From the NCBI GenBank assembly GCA_013361595.1, contig JABFXT010000461.1:1-6575 (forward strand): 6,575 nt of DNA, written 5' to 3'. Below the pieces are notes generated by a model that saw nothing but the letters and a program-made list of their open reading frames with translations, was not told where the DNA came from and did no database searches. How positions within the stretch are numbered: the stretch's first letter is position 1; every line of letters starts with the position of its first letter. Position numbers and translations under genes: made by a program. Positions 1 through 6,400 of the stretch are shown here, piece by piece. The DNA is from Nocardia sp. (GTDB lineage Bacteria; Actinomycetota; Actinomycetes; Mycobacteriales; Mycobacteriaceae).

Positions 1-1
1 G

Positions 2-130
2 GAAGCGGTGTTCCGGGACAATTCCGGTAACTGGCTGGTGCTGGTCGAGCCGACGGAGTTCGATCCGACGGCCGCGGCGGTGGAGGGCCCTGTACCGAGC
101 TGTGAGCACGGCCCGCCGGAAGCCGGGACA
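2..130 (+). CDS. 3' part of a VOC/glyoxalase-like protein, 5' end outside window, stop not found
   Basis: Read from base 2, this frame encodes EAVFRDNSGNWLVLVEPTEF in its first twenty residues. The FRD-x-SGNW-x-x-L pattern is typical of the last beta strands of vicinal-oxygen-chelate (glyoxalase/bleomycin-resistance) proteins, where the metal-ligand Glu usually lies in this strand. Codon third positions are GC-rich up to about base 100, as expected for coding DNA. After that the frame degenerates into Gly/Pro/Arg-rich sequence and stays open to a TAG at 689-691, running antisense through the next gene, so I end the feature before the hairpin at 133. A TGA at 103-105 in the neighbouring frame would give a natural end (Thr-Glu-Leu-stop), so a one-base deletion or sequence error between about 70 and 100 is possible. 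The family call rests on a short motif, and substrate and function cannot be given. Confidence 0.4.
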
Positions 131-132
131 GG

Positions 133-161
133 CCCGGGGCCGCGCCTTCCACGGCCCCGGG
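133..161. terminator. GC-rich hairpin, probable bidirectional terminator
   Basis: CCCGGGGCCG (133-142) and CGGCCCCGGG (152-161) are exact reverse complements, giving a 10-bp all-GC stem with a 9-nt loop. The hairpin lies 9 bp beyond the stop of the minus-strand DUF2505 gene and downstream of the plus-strand VOC-like region, which is the expected place for a terminator between convergent genes. Neither side has a T tract, which is common for proposed actinobacterial terminators. The structure is seen directly; termination activity is inferred. Confidence 0.55.
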
Positions 162-169
162 AGCGGGTA

Positions 170-676
170 TCAGGCGTCGGCGCGCTTCTCGAACCAGCCG
201 ACGATGTATTTGCGTTCGCCCTCGGCCACGCGGCGTTGCAGTTGTTCGGCGAGCGGTTCGATGGCTCCGCCGACCAGTGGAACCTTGACCTTCACCGAAC
301 CGGAGATCACGATCTCCGAGCCGTCGGCGGTGGGGCGCAGTTCGTAGGTGCCCTTCATTTCCGAGGAGATCGCCGACGAGGTGCCCTCGAAGGTGCCCGC
401 GGCCGTCGTCCCGGTGAGGGGCTGCCAATTGTCGATCCGGGTGACGACCAGTTCGCTCTTGAGTATCTTGCGCACGATGCCGGGGATCTTGTCCTGCCGG
501 ATCGTCTCGCTCATCTCGATGCGGGCGGTTCCCTCGCCACCGGGGTGGGACAGGTCGAGGGTGGCGGTAGGGGCACCGGCGAACCGGTCGCGCCACATTT
601 CTTCTCCGGTGAGCGCGGCGTGGAGATCGGCCACCGGGATCGGATAGGACAGCGTGAAGCCGAATTTTCGGGCCAT
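170..676 (-). CDS. DUF2505 domain-containing protein (SRPBCC/START-like fold)
   Basis: A complete 168-residue protein with no signal peptide or membrane segment, so probably cytoplasmic. It matches the actinobacterial DUF2505 family as I know it. The start (KFGFTLSYPIPVADLHAALT, residues 4-23) resembles the first strand and helix of SRPBCC domains. A strand-rich centre (VVTRIDNW 77-84; GTFEGT 94-99) follows, then SGSVKVKVPLVGGAIE (125-140), and finally a long amphipathic helix (141-163) ending in KYIVGWFEKR. SRPBCC folds usually bind a lipid or other hydrophobic ligand in a cavity covered by the last helix; no ligand or reaction is known to me for this family. The ATG at 674-676 is preceded on the minus strand by TAGGGT, eight bases away, so the mRNA is probably leaderless or nearly so. 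The gene is divergent from the DUF3592 gene, with only 37 bp between the two starts. Confidence 0.85.
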   Translation of the reverse strand: MARKFGFTLSYPIPVADLHAALTGEEMWRDRFAGAPTATLDLSHPGGEGTARIEMSETIRQDKIPGIVRKILKSELVVTRIDNWQPLTGTTAAGTFEGTSSAISSEMKGTYELRPTADGSEIVISGSVKVKVPLVGGAIEPLAEQLQRRVAEGERKYIVGWFEKRADA

Positions 677-684
677 GAGCGCTC

Positions 685-690
685 ACCCTA
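685..690 (-). promoter_or_regulatory. -10 element for the DUF2505 gene
   Basis: On the minus strand 690-685 reads TAGGGT, matching the actinobacterial -10 consensus TANNNT. Eight bases separate it from the ATG, so transcription would begin at or within about two bases of the start codon. No clear -35 is present; GCAACA (minus strand, 712-707) is a weak candidate. The same hexamer precedes menG in this window. Confidence 0.5.
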
Positions 691-701
691 GCCGACCCCG
701 C

Positions 702-707
702 TAGCCT
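702..707 (+). promoter_or_regulatory. -10 element for DUF3592-mgtA, leaderless spacing
   Basis: TAGCCT fits TANNNT and ends exactly six bases before the GTG at 714. That is the spacing at which the G of the start codon would itself be +1. It shares a 37-bp divergent region with the -10 of the DUF2505 gene on the other strand. No convincing -35 is visible. A transcript starting here would carry both the membrane protein gene and mgtA. Confidence 0.5.
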
Positions 708-713
708 GTTGCG

Positions 714-1382
714 GTGCCGGAAACCAGCCGCCGCGAACCGCGCGACCCCGGTCACCCCGAGGACGGCACACGCACCGACGGCGCCGACCCGGCCGAGGAC
801 GATTCCGCAGGAGGCAGCGTGGCCGAGCAGGCAGGAGTGGCCGAACCGCTCGTCGCGGCCCCCGAACCCGGCGACGAACCGGCACCGCGGTCGGCCCGCG
901 CGGAACGACTGCGCAAGGTGTGCGTCGGTGTGGCGATCGCCGGGGTCTCGGTGAGTGTGCTGGTGGTGCTGCTGTTCCTGGCGGCCTGGCGCAACGACTA
1001 TCTGATCGGGTCCGATAAGGGCGAAACGACCGGTGAGGTGCTCTCGGCCGGACGGCTGCGCTCGGCCGTGATGTATGTGACCCCGGACGGGGTGACACAC
1101 AACCCGAAGGTCGGTGTGCTGTATCCGACCAACCTCACCGCCGGTGAGCGGATCAATGTCGAATACAGCCGCGCCGATCCCGATCTGGTCCGGGTGGCGG
1201 GCCGCGATGTCCGGGTCGCGATCCTGCCTGCCCTGTCGGTACTGGCCGTGACCTGGGCACTGACGCTGCCGACGCTGTGGCTGCTGATGCGGGCGGCGAC
1301 CGGTTCGATGAGTGTTCGCCCGATCTTCGATCCGGCGTCATATCGGCGTCGGGTACCGGGGGACGGCGACCGCGCAGACTGA
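714..1382 (+). CDS. DUF3592-type two-helix membrane protein (counterpart of mycobacterial Rv0556)
   Basis: 222 residues from GTG 714. Residues 1-62 are acidic, Pro/Ala/Asp-rich and probably disordered and cytoplasmic. A first membrane helix spans about 70-92 ([20 protein letters not shown] and on), followed by a strand-rich extramembrane domain at 93-165 (TTGEVLSAG 105-113, [15 protein letters not shown] 149-163), a second helix at about 168-192 and a short Arg-rich tail. The domain between two helices, with its V-x-Y-x-x-x-(D/N)P pattern, is typical of DUF3592. Biochemical function is unknown. Its place directly before mgtA, the arrangement I recall in mycobacteria, suggests a cell-envelope role, which is inference. 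A second start, GTG 819, has an AGGAGG at 809-814 and would give 187 residues. I kept 714 because of its -10 hexamer and coding-like third positions. The stop is 4 bp before mgtA. Confidence 0.8.
   Translation: MPETSRREPRDPGHPEDGTRTDGADPAEDDSAGGSVAEQAGVAEPLVAAPEPGDEPAPRSARAERLRKVCVGVAIAGVSVSVLVVLLFLAAWRNDYLIGSDKGETTGEVLSAGRLRSAVMYVTPDGVTHNPKVGVLYPTNLTAGERINVEYSRADPDLVRVAGRDVRVAILPALSVLAVTWALTLPTLWLLMRAATGSMSVRPIFDPASYRRRVPGDGDRAD
809..814 (+). promoter_or_regulatory. Strong Shine-Dalgarno inside the DUF3592 gene, alternative start at 819
   Basis: AGGAGG lies four bases before the in-frame GTG at 819. It is the best ribosome binding site I see in the window, whereas the longer start at 714 has none and would depend on leaderless translation. 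The spacing is somewhat short. Use of this site would remove 35 low-complexity residues and leave both membrane helices intact. Confidence 0.4.
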
Positions 1383-1386
1383 CGGG

Positions 1387-2529
1387 GTGCGCGTAGCCAT
1401 CGTTGCGGAGTCATTTCTTCCGAATATGAACGGCGTCGTGAACTCGGTGCTGCGGGTGCTGGATCATCTGGACCGGCACGGGCACGAAGCGCTGGTCATC
1501 GCGCCCGACACCCTCCGTGGGCAACCGCCCGCGCCCAGGGCACACGGTAGGTTCCCGGTCCACCGGGTACCGGCGGTGATGGTGCCGAAGATCAGTTCGC
1601 TACCGGTGGGGCTACCGCAACCCGGCATGGTCGGGGTCCTGGCCGATTTCGACCCCGATGTGGTGCATCTGGCCTCGCCGTTCCTGCTCGGCGCGGGTGG
1701 GACGGCGGCGGCGCTGCGCTTGGATCTGCCGGCGGTGGCGGTCTATCAGACCGATGTGGCGGGTTTCGCGAAAAGTTACGGGCTGGGCTTGGCGGCCCGT
1801 GCGGCGTGGGGCTGGACCCGGCGGATCCACGAGGGCGCGGTGCGGACATTGGCGCCGTCGAGTGCGGCGGTCGCGGATCTGGCCGGGCACGGTATCCCGC
1901 GGGTGCACCGGTGGGGCCGGGGGGTCGACACGGTGCGGTTCACCCCGGCCGCGCGGAGCCTGGAACTGCGCGAACAGTGGCGCGGCGGGTCCGACCGGCT
2001 GCTGGTGGGTTTCGTCGGCCGGCTGGCGCCGGAGAAACACGTGGAGCGGCTCGCGGTGCTGGCCCACGATCGGTCGGTGCAGCTGGTGATCGTCGGGGAC
2101 GGACCCGAGCGCACTGCGCTGGCCGCCCGGCTACCGGATGCGATCTTCACGGGCGAACTCGGCGGCGACGAACTCGCCCGCGCCTACGCGAGCCTGGATG
2201 TGATGGTGCATCCCGGCGAGCACGAGACGTTCTGCCAGGGCGTACAGGAGGCGCTGGCCTCCGGAGTTCCGGTCGTCGGACCCGATGCCGGCGGCCCCCG
2301 GGACCTGATCGCGCACTGCCGCAACGGCTATCTGCTGCCGGTGAGCGAATTCACCGAACTGCTGCCCAGCACGGTCGCCGCGCTGCGCGACGCACCGCTG
2401 CGCGACCGGTTCGGCGCGGCCGCCCGCACATCGGTACTGCACCGGACCTGGCCTGCCGTCTGCGCCGAACTCATGCACCACTACGCCGAGGTGATCGGGA
2501 CCGAGCACCGGTTACCGCGCTCGGCCTGA
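1387..2529 (+). CDS. mgtA: GDP-mannose-dependent alpha-mannosyltransferase MgtA (GT4)
   Basis: 380 residues, close to the roughly 378 I recall for M. tuberculosis MgtA (Rv0557, formerly called PimB). It is a GT-B enzyme of family GT4. In related actinobacteria MgtA transfers mannose from GDP-mannose to a glucuronosyl-diacylglycerol anchor at the inner face of the membrane, starting an alternative lipomannan-like glycolipid. Visible motifs are the N-terminal [20 protein letters not shown] (2-21) with its acceptor-side glycine loop; HLASPF (94-99); RGVD (178-181) opening the C-terminal Rossmann domain; [12 protein letters not shown] (211-222) with the donor-phosphate Arg212 and Lys217; GDGPER (237-242); and the retaining-GT EX7E pair Glu280-Glu288 before ASGVPVV. 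I chose GTG 1387 because the family begins almost at [12 protein letters not shown] 1312 would add 25 unrelated residues and overlap the upstream gene by 71 bp. The 4-bp gap and lack of a clear Shine-Dalgarno suggest translational coupling. Acceptor specificity is inferred from orthology. Confidence 0.9.
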   Translation: MRVAIVAESFLPNMNGVVNSVLRVLDHLDRHGHEALVIAPDTLRGQPPAPRAHGRFPVHRVPAVMVPKISSLPVGLPQPGMVGVLADFDPDVVHLASPFLLGAGGTAAALRLDLPAVAVYQTDVAGFAKSYGLGLAARAAWGWTRRIHEGAVRTLAPSSAAVADLAGHGIPRVHRWGRGVDTVRFTPAARSLELREQWRGGSDRLLVGFVGRLAPEKHVERLAVLAHDRSVQLVIVGDGPERTALAARLPDAIFTGELGGDELARAYASLDVMVHPGEHETFCQGVQEALASGVPVVGPDAGGPRDLIAHCRNGYLLPVSEFTELLPSTVAALRDAPLRDRFGAAARTSVLHRTWPAVCAELMHHYAEVIGTEHRLPRSA

Positions 2530-2650
2530 CCGTCCACAGACCGGGGCCGCGACACGGATCCGCCGCACCCGACGGGACGCGGTCGGCGTACCGCCGCGGT
2601 CGTTCCGGCCGGGCGCGCACTGCGGACGGACCGCGGGCGGCCACGCCTAT

Positions 2651-2656
2651 TAGGGT
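2651..2656 (+). promoter_or_regulatory. -10 element for menG, leaderless spacing
   Basis: TAGGGT (TANNNT consensus) ends six bases before the GTG at 2663, so the start codon would coincide with +1. This indicates that menG has its own promoter and does not depend only on read-through from mgtA, 133 bp upstream. It also favours GTG 2663 over the adjacent GTG 2666. No -35 match is convincing. A weak hairpin (2620-2636, six pairs including one G-U) occupies the -35 region. Confidence 0.55.
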
Positions 2657-2662
2657 CGGGCT

Positions 2663-3370
2663 GTGGTGAAAACACAATCGGTCCGGGCCTCGCTGGACAA
2701 ACAACCGCACGAGGTCGCGTCGATGTTCGACGGGGTGGCGCGACGATACGACCTGACCAACACCGTTATCTCGGCCGGCCAGGACCGGTATTGGCGCTGG
2801 ACGACCCGTAAGGCCATCGACCCGCGACCCGGTGAGCGGGTACTCGATCTGGCCGCCGGCACCGGCGTCTCGACGGTGGAGCTGGGCCGGTCCGGCGCCT
2901 GGTGTGTGGCCACCGATTTCTCCCAGGGCATGCTGGCCGCCGGCCGGTTCCGGAAGGTACCCATGGTCGCCGGAGACGCGATGGCGCTGCCCTTCGCCGA
3001 CAATTCCTTCGACGCGGTGACCATCTCGTTCGGGCTGCGCAATGTCGCCGATATCGATCTGGCGCTGCGCGAGATGCTCCGGGTCACCAAACCCGGCGGC
3101 CGGCTGGTGATCTGTGAGTTCTCCACGCCGGTGATCCCGGGTTTCAAAACCCTCTACATGGAATACCTGATGAAAGCGCTCCCGCGGGTGGCCCGGGCCG
3201 TCAGCAGCAACCCGGACGCCTACGTCTACCTCGCCGAATCCATCCGGGCCTGGCCCAACCAGCGGCAGCTGGGCCGCCGGGTGACCGAGGCCGGTTGGTC
3301 GGGCGTGAAGTGGCGGAATCTGACCGGCGGGGTGGTCGCGCTGCACCGGGGATACAAGCTCGGCGGCTGA
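2663..3370 (+). CDS. menG: Demethylmenaquinone methyltransferase MenG (UbiE family)
   Basis: 235 residues, the normal length for the family (also called ubiE or menH in mycobacteria). It performs the last step of menaquinone synthesis, S-adenosylmethionine-dependent C-methylation of demethylmenaquinone on the inner membrane face. The class I methyltransferase landmarks are in order: YDLTNTVIS (29-37, UbiE signature 1 region), the SAM-binding loop [14 protein letters not shown] (61-74), acidic Asp85 after strand 2, GDAMALPF (104-111), SFGLRNV (122-128), and [15 protein letters not shown] (140-154), which is UbiE signature 2. The C-terminal half ([15 protein letters not shown], 173-187; [19 protein letters not shown], 210-228) is strikingly like the mycobacterial enzyme. 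GTG 2663 is chosen because a TAGGGT -10 stands exactly six bases before it, suggesting leaderless translation; GTG 2666 would remove one residue. In mycobacteria mgtA and menG are also neighbours. Confidence 0.95.
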   Translation: MVKTQSVRASLDKQPHEVASMFDGVARRYDLTNTVISAGQDRYWRWTTRKAIDPRPGERVLDLAAGTGVSTVELGRSGAWCVATDFSQGMLAAGRFRKVPMVAGDAMALPFADNSFDAVTISFGLRNVADIDLALREMLRVTKPGGRLVICEFSTPVIPGFKTLYMEYLMKALPRVARAVSSNPDAYVYLAESIRAWPNQRQLGRRVTEAGWSGVKWRNLTGGVVALHRGYKLGG

Positions 3371-3432
3371 CCGGCCGGGTCTCGGCGGGTTCATCTACCT
3401 CACCGTTGTGATTCGCGCCGGTGAAGTGGAAT

Positions 3433-3459
3433 GTCACCCGGCGATAACATCGGGCAAAC
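3433..3459 (+). promoter_or_regulatory. Putative GlnR box upstream of the nitrate reductase
   Basis: GTCAC (3433-3437), ATAAC (3444-3448) and CAAAC (3455-3459) are separated by six bases each, giving AC-n9-AC-n9-AC with an 11-bp period. Actinobacterial GlnR, the global nitrogen regulator, binds sites of the form GTnAC-n6-GaAAC repeated with this spacing. The first element is a full match and the other two keep the AC and adjacent A. The site is 33 bp before a nitrogen-assimilation gene that is a usual GlnR target. Pattern seen; binding inferred. Confidence 0.45.
3445..3450 (+). promoter_or_regulatory. Possible -10 element for the nitrate reductase
   Basis: TAACAT fits TANNNT and would place +1 near 3457, leaving a leader of about 36 bases. 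It lies inside the putative GlnR box, an unusual position if GlnR activates, because activators normally bind further upstream. No -35 consensus is found at 16-18 bp. The assignment is weak, and an unrecognised promoter elsewhere in 3371-3492 is quite possible. Confidence 0.25.
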
Positions 3460-3492
3460 CCGAGGAAATCGGCCGCGGGCACGATCGGAAGC

Positions 3493-6400
3493 ATGTCCGA
3501 GGTACACACGGGCGGGTCGGGCCCGGAGGCGGCAGCGGAGCGTCACCCCGCAGCGCCCCCGCCCGTGCCCCAGGCACAGAGCACGACCAGGACGGCCTGC
3601 TCCTACTGCGGTGTCGGCTGCGGAATCGTGGTCACGACCGAGGCGGATACCGCCGGTGCGCCGGTCATCGCCAAGGTCAGCGGGGACAAACTGCATCCGT
3701 CGAACTCCGGGCGGTTGTGCACAAAGGGCGCTACCCACCTGGAGATGATGCGGGCCCCGGGCCGGATGACCACTGCCTACCGGCGTCCCGAACGCGGTGC
3801 GGAACCACAACCGGTCGGGGTGGACGAGGCCGTGCGGGAGACCGCGGCGCGGCTGCGCCGGATCGTGGACGAATACGGACCCGACGCCGTCGCCCTGTAC
3901 GTATCCGGGCAGATGTCACTGGAAGCCCAGTACCTGGCCACGAAACTCGCCAAGGGTCATCTGCGGACCATCCATATGGAGGCGAACTCGCGGCTGTGCA
4001 TGGCCAGTGCCGGTACCGGCTACAAACAGTCACTGGGGGCCGACGGCCCACCGGGGTCCTACGACGATTTCGAGCACGCCGATCTGTTCTTCGTGATCGG
4101 CGCGAATATGGCCGACTGTCATCCGATCCTCTTCCTGCGGATGGCCGACCGGCTCAAGGCGGGCGCGAAACTGATCGTGGTGGACCCGCGGCGCACCGAT
4201 ACCGCGGCGCGTGCCGATCTGTTCCTGCAGATCGCGCCCGGAACGGATCTGGCGCTACTCAACGGGTTGCTGCATCTGCTGGTCGAGGCCGGTGATATCG
4301 ATTCCGGATTCATCGCCGAGCACACCGAGGGCTGGGATGCCATGCCCGAGTTCCTCGCCGACTACCCGCCGGCGAAAGTCGCGGAACTGACCGGCCTGAC
4401 CGAAGAATCCATTCGTACCGCCGCCCGCTGGATCGGCGAGGCCGGTGAATGGATGAGCCTGTGGACCATGGGGCTCAACCAGTCCACGCACGGAACGTGG
4501 AACACCAACGCACTGTGCAACCTGCATCTGGCCACCGGCGCCGTCTGCCGTCCCGGCAGTGGACCGTTCTCGCTGACCGGGCAGCCGAATGCCATGGGCG
4601 GGCGCGAAATGGGTTATATGGGGCCCGGTCTGCCCGGACAGCGCAGTCTGCTGAACCCGGCCGACCGCGCGTTCGTGGAGGACCTCTGGGAGCTGCCGCC
4701 TGGGACGCTGCGTACCGAAGCCGGGCCGGGCACCATCGAGATGTTCCGGGAGCTCGCCTCGGGGACGATCAAGGCCGCCTGGATCGTCTGCACCAATCCG
4801 GTGGCGACTGTCGCCAACCGGAAGACGGTGATCGCGGGCCTGGAAGCGGCGGAACTGGTCATCGCCCAAGATGCCTACACCGAGACCGCCACCAACACCT
4901 ACGCCGATATCCTGCTGCCGGCGACCCTGTGGGCCGAGGCGGACGCCGTGATGGTGAACTCCGAACGCAATGTCACCCTGCTGAGCGGTTCGGTCGAACC
5001 CGCGGGCGAGGCCCGGCCGGACTGGCAGTTGATCGCGCAGGTGGCGACCGCCATGGGTTTCCCCGGCTTCGACTACGCCTCGAGCGCCGAGGTATTCGAC
5101 GAACTGCGCCGTTTCGCCAATCCCGCGACCGGTTACGACCTGAGCGGAATGACCTACGACGGGTTGCGCGCGGGCCCGATGCAGTGGCCCTGCCCGGATC
5201 CGGGCCGGCGCCGCAATCCGATCCGGTATGTGAACGACGGTACGAGCGGACCGCGCTACACCGATGCCGACGGTAGGACGCCGCGCCTGGCCTTCCCGAC
5301 CGCGAGCCGCCGCGCTGTCTTCTGGCCGCGCCCGCATATGCTGCCCGACGAAATGCCCGACGACGATTACCCGTTCCTGCTCAATACGGGCCGTCTACAG
5401 CACCAGTGGCATTCGATGACCAAGACCGGGCGGGTCGGCAAACTCGTCGAGCTGAACGGCGAGCCGTTCGTGGAGGTGCATCCCGACGATGCGCGCGCCC
5501 TGGGACTGGATCCGGGTGACCAGTTGGAGATCACCTCACGGCGCGGGCGAGCGGTCCTGCCCGCGCGGATCAGTGACCGGGTGCGGCCGGGCGGCTGTTT
5601 CGCGCCGTTCCACTGGAACGACGAACAGGGCGAATACCTGACCATCAACGCGGTGACCCACGATGCCGTGGATGCCGATTCCCTGCAACCGGAATACAAG
5701 GCGTGCGCGGTGGCGTTGCGCCGGGTCGCGCCGATGACGTGGGCACGCACCCCGGGAAGGCCCGGGACCGCACCGGAATCCGTGGCGACCGGTACCCATC
5801 CGCTGGCCGCGATGCTCGGTCTGGACACGGCCGCCACCCCCACCCTGAGCGAAACCGAACGGATCTACCTGGGTGGTTATCTCGCGGCGCTGCAGTCACT
5901 GCCGGTGTCCGGACAGCCGGTACTTCCTTCGTCCGCGCCGTTCTCCGAACGCAGCCGGCTGTGGGTCGACGGTCTCCTGGCCGGTATGTACGCACGCGGT
6001 ACGGCGGCCGATCCGGCACCTGCCGACGATCCGGCCCAGGAGTCCCGCACTCGCACTGTGACAGTGCTGTGGGCCTCGCAGACCGGTAATGCCGAGGATT
6101 TCGCCGCCACGGCGGTCGCCCGGCTCACCGAATCCGGGCTGCATCCGCGGCTGCTCGATATGGATTCCTGCGAACTCGACGTGCTGAAAGGTGACGTACT
6201 GGTGGTCACCAGTACCTTCGGCGACGGTGGACCGCCGGACAACGGCGCCGACTTCTGGACCCGGCTCGACGACAGCGCGATCCGGCTCACCGGTATGCGG
6301 TACGCGGTCTTCGCCCTCGGTGACTCCTCCTACGACGATTTCTGCGGGCACGGCCGCAAACTCGACACGCTGTTCGCAGACCGTGGCGCGAAGCGGCTCC

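Noticed and set aside
8..691. A 227-codon plus-strand open frame over the whole DUF2505 gene
   Set aside because: Beyond about base 100 it lies antisense to a gene with clear family features. Its product is Gly/Arg/Asp-rich, and GC-rich DNA commonly leaves such frames open. Only the first part is kept, as the VOC-like fragment.
1312..1386. Upstream GTG 1312 as the mgtA start
   Set aside because: It would add 25 residues unlike the family N-terminus and overlap the DUF3592 gene by 71 bp. GTG 1387 places RVAIVAESF at the start, as in other members.
2584..2596. CGGCG-tac-CGCCG inverted repeat after mgtA as a terminator
   Set aside because: The stem has only five pairs with a 3-nt loop and no T tract. 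Such short repeats are expected by chance in GC-rich spacers, so I do not call it.
3371..3378. CCGGCCGG palindrome right after menG as a terminator
   Set aside because: It has no loop and cannot be extended into a stable stem; an 8-bp GC palindrome is common in this composition.
2471..3394. A 307-codon minus-strand open frame over menG
   Set aside because: menG on the plus strand has all UbiE-family motifs. The antisense product is low-complexity and its composition follows from the sense codons.
3462..3468. GAGGAAA as the ribosome binding site of the nitrate reductase
   Set aside because: It is about 24 bases before ATG 3493, too far for normal initiation, and no nearer in-frame start follows it.
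3408..4295. A 295-codon plus-strand open frame beginning before the nitrate reductase
   Set aside because: It overlaps the nitrate reductase in another frame and is Arg/Gly-rich without motifs. The frame from 3493 carries the iron-sulfur cysteines and molybdenum-ligand motif.
4255..5337. A 360-codon minus-strand open frame
   Set aside because: It lies entirely antisense to the nitrate reductase and encodes a Gly/Arg/His/Gln-rich product with no recognisable domain, so it is a shadow of the GC-biased codon use on the other strand.
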